Source: Phycomyces nitens (taxonomy: Eukaryota; Mucoromycota; Mucoromycetes; Mucorales; Phycomycetaceae). From it: DNA of 64,000 nt. Numbering within the stretch: position 1 is the stretch's first letter; every line of letters starts with the position of its first letter. Of this stretch, positions 12,075 to 24,412 are shown in pieces. Where the stretch lies: contig JAHRBC010000003.1 of assembly GCA_022702545.1 (NCBI GenBank), positions 496,001-560,000 of the forward strand. The letters are read 5' to 3'. The notes beneath the pieces are model-generated. The model did no database searches. It was not told the DNA's origin and saw only the letters and a program-made list of their open reading frames with translations. Both the position numbers and the translations under genes were made by a program.

Positions 12075-13108
12075 TAGATCAACAACAAGTTACCTTTAGA
12101 TTACCTTTTCGAAACAAAAAGTCCGCCTTCATGAAACTGGTGTGTGACGGTGGATGACTTGTCTCTCTTTTTGGTTTGTGAATGGTAAGCAGCCAATCAT
12201 AGAACAGATTGAAATGTATCTGAGATTGTAAAATGTGGTTTCCAACTGGCCGGGCTGCTGGACCAATCAAATAACTCCAGGCGTAATGCTCAGCCTATTA
12301 TTGAATAGCCGCCACGGTTATAAAATAGAGAGCTTTCTGGGCAATTTTAGTGCTTCTTAACAGAGACCCATTTAGCAGACGTAACTTGCACTATCTTTTT
12401 TGCTTTTGTCAGCCCTCGGGTTGACGACAGCCGAGGGATTTTGCCGTGTTACAATCTTGCCACTCTGGTTTCTAATATTACAGTTATCTGTGCTCGATAG
12501 ACAACGGATCAGGAGGCCGCTTCCTTGTGTTTTGTCTAATGATTTTTCCGTTCACAATACGAGCTACAACATATATATATTTATAAACATATAAATATAA
12601 ATATTTTATATTATATAAATAAATAAATGAAAATCAAATGTTTACATATGTGTGTATACATACATCTTTAAAGATGTTTGATATATAGCATGTTTTTTAT
12701 TTTATATATATATATATTTTATTTTGATGGGACAAACCAAATAAATTCACATGCAACACTGTCAACTGCAAAAGAGTGATGTCACTGAGTAGATCATTGG
12801 GTTCTATATATAATTAAAGCCGTACTGCAAGTTTAATCGCCCCCCAAGCCTAAAACAACTCCCCTTTCTTGTTCCTTTCCCCTTTTTCTCATTTTTGGGT
12901 TTCTTTAAGCAAAAAACAACTAAAAACTAAAAAAAACTAAAAGGATCCAAAAGATATATACATATTGTTATCTCTCTTTTTTTTTACATCGTGTATATAT
13001 ATATATATTAATATCTTCTTTACATAACCATAAAAGCTCAAGTGAGTCAAAAACAGACACCTATATAAAAAAAAAGATATATGCTTGCTGACAAGGTGTC
13101 ATAGACCA
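12075..13108. other. Divergent AKR1/SEY1 intergenic region
   Basis: About 1 kb between divergent genes. On the + strand there is CCAAT at 12263-12267, a strong TATAAAA at 12319-12325 and a perfect 7-bp stem (CCCTCGG / CCGAGGG, 11-nt loop) at 12413-12437. From 12560 to 13080 it is A+T microsatellite-like. A second TATATAAAA lies at about 13062-13070, some 40 bp before the SEY1 start. See findings for a possible non-coding transcript. Confidence 0.5.
12319..12325 (+). promoter_or_regulatory. TATA box of unassigned + strand promoter
   Basis: TATAAAATAG preceded 52 bp upstream by CCAAT (12263-12267). The next recognised + strand start codon, SEY1, is 784 bp away. It therefore either serves a long SEY1 leader or a separate transcript. 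Confidence 0.35.
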
Positions 13109-16100
13109 ATGGACAGTGTCGTACCCAACTTGGACGCCAATGAGCGCTCATCAGTCTCTGTAAAAAAAACTCCAGCTTCCACTGGGATCATTGAGAATTG
13201 GGATGAGGACATTGAACCTATCTCGCGCCTTCAGATTGTGGATGAAGACCAAAAGTTTACGTAAGAGACCTTTGTGACTGACAAGTGAAATGGTAAACCA
13301 TAAATATATATATGTGTGTGTATGATCCAATGCTTTAGAGAGAACCTTCCTGAATATATGGGCAAGTGGGGCCTGGCCGAAGCTGGCTTCAACTACAATG
13401 TCGTTGCTGTGTTTGGTTCCCAGAGTACCGGCAAGAGTAAGTTGCAGGAATATATATAGATATAGATATACATATTAAGATGCAATGAATGGCGGTCGTG
13501 GGCTGGGCTGAGATGGGATGGTCACCTAAACTTCTTTATCACCTCATCAGGTACTCTTCTTAATAAGCTGTTTGGAACCGGCTTTGATGTCATGGACGAA
13601 ACCCAGCGTAGTCAAACCACAAAGGGTATTTGGATATCGCGTGGTCGAGGCATGCACGTCGTAGTCATGGATGTAGAGGGTACTGATGGAAGAGAGCGTG
13701 GTGAGGACCAAGACTTTGAACGCAAGTCTGCTCTCTTTTCCATGGCCACAAGCGAAGTCATCATCCTCAACTTGTGGGAGCACCAAGTTGGTCTCTATCA
13801 CGGTGCCAACATGGGCCTCCTCAAGACTGTCTTTGAAGTCAATCTGCAACTATTCCAAAACCAAAAGGGGTAAGCTGCACCTCTGCAATATTCAGCCTCT
13901 TAAAAAGTAACATTGGGAAATAGCAAGGAAAAAACCCTCATCTTGATTGTTATCCGTGATCATGTTGGCGCTACTCCTCTTGAGAACCTTTCAAAGACTC
14001 TCCAGGCTGATCTGGAGAAGATCTGGGCCGGTGTGTCCAAGGTATGTGTGGCGCTCTCTTGGTGCTTAGGACCGGAAGAGTATTGAATCCCCACTGTTCC
14101 ATCTAGCCCGAAGGTCTCGAGGATTGCAAGATCCACGACTACTTTGATTTTATGTACACTGGTCTTCCTCACAAGGTTCTCCTTCCAGAGAAGTTTGACG
14201 AGGAGGTTGCCAAGCTTCGTACAAGGTACAGATCACCAAAGATTTAATTAGCCATAATATATCATCCGTTAAGAAATTACTAATGACCATTGTGTGCAGA
14301 TTCAATGACCCTAAGGATCCCAACTACGTCTTCCGTCCCCAATATCACAAGCGTATTCCAGCAGATGGCTACCATATCTACGCTTCTGGTATCTGGGACA
14401 CAATTCTCACCAACAAGGATCTTGATCTCCCCACTCAACAGGAGCTCCTTGCTCAATACAGATGTGACGAAATTTCAAATGTAAATATGAGAATAAGGAG
14501 CTAGATAATATATTACTCTGAGAATGAAAAAAAACTAACACTAATGTGCTGGAAAACAAGGCTGCCTACGAGGTGTTCTTACAGCAGATTGGTCCCTTTA
14601 GATCCCCAATTGTCGAAAAGGGACAGACGATTCCCGAACTCGGTGAACAGCTGCTCAGTATCCGTAGCGAAGCCCTACAGACTTTTGACAAGAATGCTTC
14701 GCGTTACCATCAAGGAGTCTACCAAAAGAAACGAGCTGATATGCTCACCAAACTCAACACTCAGCTCAATGTCCTTTATGTTGGCCAACTCAAGAATCTC
14801 CACAAAAAAGCCATTACAATGTTTGACGATAAGCTCAAGGTAACCAAAAAATATATGTGTGTGTAGTATTGCCCAGCCTTTTACTAACAAATAAGCATGG
14901 TTGATCCAACAGGCTGAACTCAAGAAGCCTTCTTATAACTTTGCCGAGGTTGTCGAGGCCAGCCTAAAGGAAGCCAACGAGTACTTTTTGAAGGGTGCCA
15001 AGGGTATGAATACATATGGTACTGAAAAATAGGCCCCCAGGACTCAACATTTATTGATTTTAGAAATCATTTTGCCTGATACCGATTGGTCTTACAGCCA
15101 CGAGCACAGTCTTTTGGAAGAAGAATTTGGTGAGGTCTCTAGTCGTGCTCGCTCAGAAGAGTTTAGAAAGATGAGCAAGGCCTTGTCGGTAAGTTATGGG
15201 GGACCAAGGAGGGGGGTTGGCTTCACATGTGCCTTGTGCTCCTATTATGTGTTTTGGGCATATTCTCATGGTCACGTACCTTTTTGTATTTTGCCTATAG
15301 AAACAAGTGGAGACTGAGCTGTCTGAGCCCGTGTCGCTTGCACTCAACAATCCCACGCCTGGCATGTGGCAAAAGATCATTGATGCCTACAGAAAGACGG
15401 TCGAGAGTGGAGAAAAGGTCCTGACCCAAAAGGCCAAGAGTAAGTGTTTATTGTTTGTATCCTACATGATGTTTTATTTATCTCGATCCTGTATATTAGG
15501 TTTCAACTCGTCGAAAGAAGAACTCGATCAATCACGTGCCAATTTGAAGCAGCAGGCATGGATTGTGCTGCGTAAGAAAGTAGACGAGGAGTTGGCAGAT
15601 AGTATGCTTTTGCTTAAACTGCGAAACAGGTAAATACTTCTTCTTTTAAAAAAAGGAGGAGGACAAGTGCTAAAGACCATGCCAGCTTTGAGGAGAAGTT
15701 TAGATATGATGAACACGGTCTTCCTCGCGTCTGGAAGCCATCTGATGACATTGATGCCCACTTTAAACGTTCAAGAGATGCCGTAAGTCCAACAAGTCTT
15801 GAATGCATGTTGCTCATGTATCAATAAATAGGCCATGGATCTTATTCCTCTATATGCAAAAATTGAATTGGAAGAGGAATCCACATTCAAACTCGAGTCC
15901 ACAGAGGTAGTTATATATATATATAGATATGTCTTGGTTATAGTCTACAGTTATACTAACAGTTCTTACCCTCAGGACTTTGATTTCCAACAATCGCTTA
16001 TTGTCCTCAGTGAAGCCAAGCAGATTGATATATCTAACCGATTCAAGCGCGAATCTGATCCCTTTTACCTGGAAGCCAAGCGCTCTGTGGTGGCTACAAC

Positions 16101-16380
16101 CGCCAAGATACCCATGTGGCTTATTGTTGTCATGATTGCCCTGGGCTGGAACGAGTTTATGACGATCATCAAGAGCCCAATCTACTTGGTGTTGTTTGTC
16201 TTGTGCGTCGCTGGTGGTTATGTTGTATATGCCCTCAATCTGTGGGGTCCTCTCGAACGTATCCTTTCTGCTGTTATGGGAGAGACGACAAGGATAGTCA
16301 AAGAGCGTGTAGTAGAGGGAGTGGAGAGAGTGCGAGAACAGACAAAGGAAGACAAGAAGTTAACGCCCGTAAAAGCATAG
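13109..16380 (+). CDS. SEY1: Dynamin-like ER-fusion GTPase SEY1 (RHD3/atlastin-like)
   Basis: Drives homotypic fusion of ER tubules. Fourteen exons: 13109-13260, 13339-13436, 13551-13869, 13924-14041, 14107-14225, 14300-14480, 14561-14839, 14913-15003, 15064-15188, 15301-15439, 15500-15629, 15686-15782, 15832-15906, 15976-16380. They join in frame to 775 aa, almost exactly the yeast Sey1 length. The P-loop GSQSTGKS is at residues 77-84, split by intron 2. [13 protein letters not shown] (G3) is near 124 and a long helical middle region follows ([16 protein letters not shown]). The last exon encodes two closely spaced membrane segments around residues 686-735 with a short cytosolic tail, the hairpin anchor typical of the family. 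All GTPase landmarks are intact. Exon 12 is preceded by a branch-like TGCTAAAG and acceptor GCCAG. Confidence 0.96.
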
Positions 16381-17304
16381 ATGAAAGCCTAAATTATGAA
16401 AGGTGGACGCTAAACAAGAATGAAAAAACAAAGAGATAACAATGTCTTGACTTATTACATAACAAATAAAAAAAAATATAGTGTTTTATTTAATCATATC
16501 CTTTATACATGATAATAAAAGAGTTTTTATTTTATTTAAGAGTCGTCAATGATTGGTTCACATTGTTGATAACCGTCACAGAGCAGTCATAGGTATGTTT
16601 ATTTTTTCTTTGATAAACAAATTAATTTTCATTTATTTAATTTATAATAAAATAGAAATGTCGATGATATGGTTTGGCCGACAGTAATTGCCACGTAGTA
16701 GCTACATTTAGGCACAGGAATATATCAAAGCGACCCTCCTAAGAATCAAACCTTCCTCCGAACACCAGTGCAAGCACCTTAGCTCAAGGATTCCAGAAAG
16801 ATCCTACGTTGGAGACCCGTTGCTCGACTTAACCCCTCGCGCGCGGATATACACAGATTATTTATAGGTCATCCCACCGCTTCTGCCATTTTGCAATCCA
16901 AGGATTGCGCCATGGTTTCAGCTACAGAATCCCATCTGTGCCCACTAAAGGCGAATAGAGAAAAGTGTAAGGAAAGAAGAGTTGCACCCAAACCTCTTTT
17001 TATACCTTTATTTCTAGGCCTGTCTGGTGTTGAAACTATTGAGGCGCAGATTATCACACAAAAAATTATTGTGCTGAACGTGGGACTGCTGTGACCTTTT
17101 TTTGCATTTCACAGCCAGACATCCCGTCCCATTCTGTGATCAGGGTAACACATACCATATGGGACATTATAGAAACTCTATAGCATTTTCACTTCAACTC
17201 TTTAACCGAACAAAATAATAATAATAAAATGTGAATTATATTTGAATAATAAGCTTTATACAATATGGGATATAATATGTACGGGGATTATGGAGAATTT
17301 GTGC
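16381..17304. other. SEY1-hexose transporter convergent spacer with GC-richer island
   Basis: The SEY1 3' end and the transporter 3' end converge here. Between about 16660 and 16990 the composition becomes clearly richer in G+C than the flanks (CTCGCGCGCGG at about 16834). No reading frame there is long or recognisable, and no tRNA cloverleaf could be drawn. Both outer flanks are A+T-rich. Origin unknown. Confidence 0.4.
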
Positions 17305-19151
17305 TTAATTGGCTTGCTTTTCACCCTTTTTCTGATCTGTGGAACTGTTGGAATTATCAAAGCTAGAAAAAGAGCCCGAGTCCAAAGCTTTTCCACACCC
17401 AAAAATCTCGTCAATGTCTTCCAAGGATTTGCCCTTGGTCTCGACAAATGTAAAGTAAACTATAGAAAAGTTAGTGATGATTAATCAAAAAAAAAATTCT
17501 AAAAAAAAAAGACTTACCAACTACAAGAGCAACCAGACACCAGGCAGCGTAAAAGAGGTAGGTAGCCCAGCCGATTTTCTCAAGAAGAGGAGGTGTCCAG
17601 AGGCCAACAGCAAAATTACATAGCTAGATGATCAATAAAAAAAAGTCAATAATTGTTAATAGACATTCAGAGACATAAAATGCGCTTACCCAGTTGGAAG
17701 AAACGGCAAGAGACATGCCCTTTGCTCTTGTACGCATAGGAAAGATTTCGGCAGGATCTAAGTTGGAGATATAAATATGTGTGTAATATAAAAGTCTACT
17801 TACAGAGCCAGTCAAGACATGCCCAAGTAACGCCAAAGGTAAACACATAAATCATGGTAAACACAATCACAAGGATAGCAGAGGTAAGTCCAAGGGAAAC
17901 CTTGTTGAATACAGCCATCAGGACCAGCCAGATGATCATAGTCAGACTTCCACCCATGAACAATGGACGACGGCCGAGCTTGTCGACCAGGACAGCAGCA
18001 ACGAGTGCACCAACAAAGTAAACGAGTGCAGTAAAACCAGCAAACAGAATGGTAATGTTGCCTTTTCCTAGGACAGTTTCGTACATTTTTGGAGCATAGT
18101 ACTAGAAAATAAAATATTAGCCACACTGTGCAATTAATGATGGTAAGAAGACTTACAGTGACAATGTTGATGCCCTGCAGTTGGCCAAATGCTTGGACAG
18201 CAATGGCAATAAACGATCGACGCTTGTGGACAGTGAGCATCTCCAGCCAGCTTGCTTCTCCAAGAGTGCGTTCATAGGTAACGGCCTCAATGATATCGTC
18301 ATGCTCTTTGGTAACCTTTGGGTCAGACATGGGCTTGCCATGTAAGTTAGCCAGGACCTGGAGAGCAGCATCGTTTTTTTCTTTGGTGACAAGGAACCGA
18401 GGAGATTCAGGAAGGGCTAGACAGCCGACAGCCAGGATGACTGCAAATACACACTGTAGTAAGAGTGGGCCACGGAAGGACCAATCGTTTTGCAAAAAAG
18501 AGAATCCATAGTCGATAAAGGCTATCTAGATGGTTAAATAAACCTCGCTAGATTGGTTGATTTAAAGCGTACCTGATGACATGTAGCCAAACATGTTTAC
18601 AGACATGCCTAGGACGGTAACGCGACCTCTCTAAATGATTGATTTGTTAGCAATGTCAAGTGAAAGAGAGAGAGAAAAGAACGCTTGTGCTTACATTGTG
18701 GGCACGACTGAGTTCGGCAGTATAGACTGGCAAGACCGTGCTGAGGAAACCGATGCCAAACCCAGCAATCAAGCGGCCAAACATCAGCTCGACTATTTTG
18801 CTAGAGGCAGTCTGGAGAATGCCACCGACGATAAAGACCAATGATCCGAGCAAAATTGTCCATTTACGCCCATAGGTATCCATGACCCAGCTTGCAGGAT
18901 AAGAAGTAAACCAAGCACCGAGCTCAAAAATTGCTACCAGCAAGCCCTGCATTGTTGCACTTGGCTGGTTGAATAATGAGAGCCAGCCATCATTAACCAA
19001 GATTCCAGACATGACTCCCTGGTCGTCTTTAAGAGATGTATAAGAATTAAGGCAATATGGGCAATATAGACTTACATCCAAAGAGGAATTGGCCCAGAGA
19101 AGCAAAGCATGCAACAGAATAAAGTAGAGTGTCACCCTGGATTTTGCCCAT
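17305..19151 (-). CDS. MFS hexose/sugar transporter
   Basis: Plasma-membrane sugar uptake carrier of the HXT/sugar-porter family. Exons: 19151-19076, 19026-18695, 18630-18573, 18521-18157, 18101-17804, 17757-17690, 17623-17518, 17459-17305; 485 aa in frame. Sugar-porter signatures appear in order: FGYDQGVMSG in helix 1, D.YGRK after helix 2, PVYTAELS, PESPRFLV at the end of the first half, YYAPK, DKLGRRP in the second half, YPAEIFPMR.RAKG, and ETKGKSLEDIDEIF at the C terminus. Twelve hydrophobic segments fit. Substrate cannot be read from sequence. On the coding strand upstream, TATATATATA at about 19209-19219 may be the TATA box. Confidence 0.93.
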
Positions 19152-19596
19152 GATATGAAAGAGAATAAAAAGATTGATAGGACTTCAAGAGATTGTGTCT
19201 AGCAGCTTATATATATATACACAAAGATTCTGAAGGAGATCCAACGTCAGGCGGACGATGTCTCTGGTGCTTTCTCACACTTGGAGTGTACAAAAGTACG
19301 GGGTACCGAAAGTACAACATGATCAGATCTAATGGGAAAAGTGGGGTTGTCATAATCATCTCCAAAGTCAACTCCCAGCCGATCTTATAGTTAAGCTCCT
19401 TTTTCGTAGGTAGATTCCATAAAAGGCAATCCAAAGGTAAACCCTCATTTGTAAAACAAGCACATCTTCAGACCCGAACCCGCTTTCATTTATACATCAT
19501 GGATCCAACGGCATTCGGTCCTAGCTGCCCAACCCCATAAAGCAAAGTATATTAGATTTTATATATATATAAAAAAACATTATTATATATATATAT
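19152..19596. other. Spacer between hexose transporter and TAF12
   Basis: Contains the transporter promoter (TATA-like run near 19209-19219, minus sense) and the TAF12 3' flank with an A/T run at 19557-19596. No gene seen. Confidence 0.5.
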
Positions 19597-20916
19597 TCAT
19601 CCGGTCTCCTTCTTCACACCATGACTTGGTCCCTGCTGGGTTTTGGCAAGATTTACTGCCTGTACTTTGCTCTGGTGGCTAGCAGGAATATTGGGTTTCC
19701 TGAGGGTCCTAATGTCGTCTGATGCAAATCCAGGAACACGGATATTCCAGTTTCGCTCTATATACACCCATTAGTGCCCATTTACCCCAATAGATTCTTG
19801 ATCTACCTAAATGAAGCTGAAGGTCCTTGACCTCCAGTGTGTCTGTTTTACGATGCTTTGCTAGCCGGCATGCGAATGAAGTCACAGACTCAATAAATTC
19901 ATCTGCAATTTCCAATAAAATCTACACCACATCATTTAGAAAGCGTGTTGTCTATGTCTTCAACCAATGGCTTACATCCTCTACTTCAGGCTCAAGCCGC
20001 TCGTCAGGATCAATCTGACCAACTAGTTCCTGAATCTTACGCTTGGCCAGCACGCGTGTGCCACTATCCATATCAAGAGTAGCAGTTGACGACTTTTGCG
20101 CCATGGTAGCTGTTGTTGGCGTAAAAGGAGTCGACGAAACAGACCCAACATTACTGCCACCACTCCCAGCACCACCCGACAAATTAGCAGCACCAGTGGC
20201 AGGAATATTTGCTGTTCCAGAGCCAGAGGTCACTACAGCAGGAAACGTGAACATGCCTTTGGCTCCAGGTGTCGGGGGTTGCTTTGCAGATGCAAGAGCT
20301 GATGCAAGAATTGGGTTGGGTGTGGTGAGAGAGTTGGAGGGTGTCATTTGTCTCGGAGATGATGCAGCGGTTGTTTGGGGTGAGGATGGTACGGATCCGA
20401 TTTTGTTGAGTATCTGCTGCTGCTGGGCCACATTGCCTACAAAAACAACAGTGGGTTTACATCATGCTACCGGTCTCTATCCGATCTCATGATCTTACGC
20501 AATTGTGTGTTGACATAGACTGGTTGCTGTTGTTGGTTGTATGCAGGTGAGCCAGGTGCAGATGGCATGCTCATTCCGTCAACCATTGAGGATGTGGAAG
20601 GAGATGTTGTTCCTGCACCGACCGGAGAAGGCATTGCATGCTGTTGAGCAAGCACGCGTTGCTGCATGTTTTGGGCATTAAACTGAGGTGTGATATTGTT
20701 GAGGAATGCTTGGTAGATTGTAACACGTGCTTGGAGACTCTGCTCTTGCACTCGGAAACGCTCTTTTTCTTCATGTGATATGTCATTACGTTCGATTTGT
20801 TGACGTATAACTACGAGGTTGCTGTTGTATAATTCGACTGCCTTTTGGTATTCCTGTATAATTTGAGGCGTCTGCTGCATCTGCTGCATCAGGTTGGGTG
20901 GAACGTTTGATGCCAT
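19597..20916 (-). CDS. TAF12: TFIID/SAGA subunit TAF12 (histone-fold)
   Basis: Histone-fold partner of TAF4 in TFIID and of Ada1 in SAGA. Exons: 20916-20499, 20436-19976, 19921-19807, 19757-19597; 384 aa. The N-terminal part is Gln-rich with a coiled stretch ([20 protein letters not shown]). A Ser/Thr/Pro/Gly-rich linker follows. The conserved fold at the C terminus begins [20 protein letters not shown], continues [20 protein letters not shown] and [20 protein letters not shown], and ends WNIRVPGF, which is diagnostic of TAF12. Introns fall between the fold helices. The start is the only upstream ATG in frame, at 20916. The long low-complexity N terminus is usual in filamentous fungi. Confidence 0.95.
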
Positions 20917-21192
20917 GGCGAACAAAGAAAACAAAGAAGAGGACGAGTTAAAGACAGCGCCACCAGAGGTTGGGAATGGCAACGGTGACTGTTTAAGTTT
21001 TTGGAAATCATTCTATTGTCGTGCTCTGGACGCATGAATATATATATATAAGAGTTTGTCTTGTGGCATTTATTGATAAATACAGGCAATACAAAACACC
21101 AAGAGTGTGAATTCACAAGGATGGTGGGATGAAGGATGAATGAAGATGAAAGGGTGGGTATGGATGTTGTGTTTATATATATGCATATTCTT

Positions 21193-22404
21193 CTAGAGGG
21201 ATTGCTTTTTTTGCTTGCGCTTCTTTTCGGATTTCCTTCGAACTGCACCCTCAAACCCGGCACGTCCTCCCTTTGGCTTTTGTTTATGATCATTAGAGTT
21301 GGGTGCAAAATGTCGCTTTGGTTTGTCTTGCTTTGGGTGAGGATCCTTTAAAGAATCATTTTCAGCCTTGTGGGGTTTAGGAGTTTCTTTGGTAGCAATA
21401 TTGGACGTCGATGGATCTTTGCAAGACATGTCTTTCAGAGTATTCGGCGTATTGGCATTAGATGACTTTGTGTCAAGGTCCTTTGAGGGTTGCGACAACT
21501 AGAGTACAATGAGCAAAAAAAGAAAAAGAAGAAGCTGTTTGTGCCTTGAGCTTACCGATGAAAGAGAGGTTCTTTTGAGCTGAATTGGCTTGTAAAGAAG
21601 CGCAAGTGCTCTAGCCTTGCTCTTTTCGGCCTTGATTCTCTTTTGCTCCTCTTTCCATTTCAATTGACCGGCCAACACTTCTTCCCTGCTCCGTGCCTTT
21701 GGTGTCTCTGATCCAGGTGCGTTTCTCTTTTGTCTCAAGGCAACGATGCGCTGGTGAAGCTGATTGCGCAACTCGGTTGTATCCTTGTTTCGCATGGGCT
21801 GCAATATGTTTGCTTGGAGAGCCATTGGCAAGGTCATTGTGTGCTTGCAGGGATTGTCATTATGCTCAAAGGGGTCGAAATCATAGCTGTTTACGCTGCT
21901 GGCTATGCTACTGCCTATGCTACTAGCCACACTGCTAGCTACCGAGGCCGTGTCACAGTCAACATCGGTGCTTGCGTCGGTTTCCTCTGCACATTGTTTT
22001 TCGGCCTTTATGCGCTGCGAGAGATTGTCAGGAACAAAAGACATGACACAAGGTCCGTACCTTTTGCTTCTTTTGGGCGTGTTTCAAGGCGTGGTCACTT
22101 TGACGTTTGTGCTTATTGTGGATGTATTTGGATTCATTCTGTTTATGATTGAGATCCATTTCAATCAGAATCTAATCTCGGTCTGCAAGGAAATAATCTG
22201 CTGAAAGAAAGAAAGGTAGATTCACCTACATAAGCTTTCTCTGGCTTCACTGTTAGATAGTTTGCGGGTATGAGTTGTACCATGGTTTCAAAGGTTTGAG
22301 AGTGTGCTGAAAGACGTGCCTGGGTCTAGAGATGAGCAAGGATACTGACAATGGCAAGATTGGTAGCTTACATTCAGACTGTCTAGCAGCTGTTCATGTA
22401 CCAT
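21193..22404 (-). CDS. RRP14: 60S ribosome biogenesis protein RRP14 (SURF6 family)
   Basis: Nucleolar factor for pre-60S, also linked to 40S assembly and polarity in yeast. Exons: 22404-22372, 22325-22230, 22171-22061, 22014-21556, 21498-21193; 334 aa. The N terminus (LSAHSQTFETMVQLIPANYL) fits the Rrp14 N-terminal domain. Basic KYIHNKHKR and KHAQKKQK follow, then a Ser/Ala tract, then the SURF6 core LRNQLHQRIVALRQKR with SREEVLAGQLKWKEEQKR. The tail is basic with GGRAGFEG. First and third exons are short (33 and 111 nt). Exon 2 uses donor GTAGGT at 22229, which alone keeps the frame. The intron before exon 4 is 46 nt. The family call rests on the core block and the architecture. Confidence 0.82.
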
Positions 22405-23534
22405 TTTATAAGAGAATGTATATATATATACAGTGAATCCAACATTTTTTTTTATAAAGACAGTTTTATTTTGTCACTACACAGTCACACATCATAATGA
22501 TCGGCGATACTGGGGGTTTCTCGTTGGCCTCAGAGCTTATGAGAGGAACAAACAGAGAAAAAATTAATGGAGCTTAGTATATAAAGAGACTATAAGGAAA
22601 GAAGCCATTGGGAGAGTACATCTAATCATACATGCCATACCTTTGGACAACGAATCAGTAGGTGATCCGCTGTTTGATTCTGGTGGGAGCATAAGCAGCA
22701 GGCGGCGGAGTACACAATGGCAGTTATAGTATGGTGGAGTACAGGAGGATATAGAATATAGTTTGATGAGAATGGTGGATCTGAACCCCATAAACTAAAT
22801 CGTTGATAAGAATGGATTTTCAGTTGAGACCATTCCCACTTATCCCAAATACTTGAAAGATGTTGCTTCTAGTGAATCATCTCAGATTTGTCAAATTGTG
22901 GTAGAGAAATCAAGAGAAGACACCCGTATAAATGAAGCAAACATAAGACGGGATTATATTCGCTATACTGCGAGAGTGTTAATTATTGAAGAAATAATAT
23001 CATCATGGTTTATATAGTCATTAATCTAGTTCCCTTTGACTTTAATAGCTATCATTTAAATTGTACGTGAGCCCGGTGTGTATACCATACGTCTTTCTAT
23101 TTTCTCGAGCTTAACCAAATAGAATAATTCCTGTAAGTGGTCAAGAGCAATGTGAAGAGCCATGGGTTATTACAAGAAGATACTTTATCAAAAAGGATTA
23201 CGGAAGCTTGAAACAGCGTGGAAAAAAGGCTGCTTCAAAGGGCTCGTCTCACATTCTTACAAGTGCTAGGATATATGCCGGATCAAAGAGTCCATGTAAT
23301 GCCTTTAATAAGACAGTGATAAGAATCAGGTAAGGATAAATATGTAGGTGGCACCGTTGGCACCAATAGCTCCGTTGGCACCGATGACATACATCTTTTT
23401 ATTTATTTATCACCTAATGTTTAAATTTTGAGGAATAGCAGGAATGTGGGCCAGCTTTTACTTTTACCAATTCTTGTAGTGTGATCTATTTACATTTTTT
23501 TTTGAAATACTTCTTTTTGTTACAAAACCTATTA
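22405..23534. other. Gene-poor A+T-rich region
   Basis: Begins with the RRP14 promoter (TATATATATA at about 22418-22429). It then has only short disconnected frames. A GTTGGCACC-type 9-bp motif recurs three times at 23350-23384. No gene can be supported. Confidence 0.5.
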
Positions 23535-24243
23535 TTATTCATAAAGAGATTGATTTTTTATTAACGTTGAGTATTTATATTTTGGAAATGTTGAGTGTTC
23601 ATTCTTCAAGTCATCAGAACGCTTCAATACATCAATCAGCAATTTGTTTATCTTCTCTAACTTGGAAATATCCACTCCCGGAATTGTTGCCAGTATCTTC
23701 AAATCATCCATCTGATTATACAACAACGCTGAATTGGCCATGATGCTTTGGAATAGTGATCTACGATATTGCGATTCGCTGGTTTTCTCATCATTGTCTT
23801 GCCCAAAAACCTCACTGTTGCCACTCTGGGTTGATTGTTGCAGCTGAATATCTGCTTGGTCTTGTTGTTCGATATGTGCCAAAGTTGCTCCATTGGATCG
23901 TTTAAGCAAGTACATATGCTTGCATGGCAGCTGGCGATGGTAAAAGTTGAGGCAAGAGCACTTTTGAATCAGGCCTTGTTCAATCGTGACAGTATACCAT
24001 TTGTTTTCTGTTGAAAATGACTTGATTTGCCATTCGCCATTAGACTCTACCATATTATTACTAATTGCACCCAATGAGTTACTGATCATAGAAGGAAGTA
24101 ATGTCATCTTGGATTTGGGATGCAGCAATTTTTTTTTGACAGCTCATTTTCAACAGGACCCATTTTTTCATTGGTAAAATAGAGTCGTTCAACCTCTTGT
24201 TCATAAAAGAGCTCTATATCATTGGTCAAGATAAAGACAAGAC
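23535..24243 (-). pseudogene. Broken MULE-like transposase C-terminal part with SWIM zinc finger
   Basis: Minus-strand frame with CSCLNFYHRQLPCKHMYLL, the C-x-C-x(n)-C-K-H pattern of a SWIM zinc finger as found after the DDE domain in MULE/FAR1-type transposases. Upstream (24243-24130) another frame reads DIELFYEQEVERLYFTNEKM, then GPVENELSKK. It joins the SWIM frame only through a shift in the A/T run at about 24128-24136. About 100 Gln/Asp/Lys-rich residues follow the finger. No DDE catalytic domain remains upstream, so the fragment is truncated and frameshifted. It could instead be a SWIM protein of other origin. Confidence 0.55.
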
Positions 24244-24412
24244 GATTCAATCTTTTGATTCTGGCACGGTTAAAGTCAATGTACTTTTAATTATATTTGA
24301 CTTGATTTCTCTTCAACATAATAAAAGAGTCTCAAAGCACCTATTCCTCCTTTCCATTCTCAAACACACAAATAAAACGAGAGGTAGAAAAAAAAAGCAA
24401 AACAAGGAATGA

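Noticed and set aside
16680..16880. Possible tRNA or 5S-like gene (TTAGCTCAAGG and GGTTTGATTC motifs on opposite strands)
   Set aside because: The A-box-like and B-box-like motifs are on different strands and no cloverleaf or paired acceptor stem could be drawn.
19207..19434. Small gene between the hexose transporter and TAF12
   Set aside because: Overlaps the transporter promoter; no conserved blocks and no good start context.
23344..23395. Collagen-like or Rossmann-like short peptide (VIGANGAIGANGA) on the minus strand
   Set aside because: Only about 20 codons between stops, built from a 9-bp repeat; too short to support a domain.
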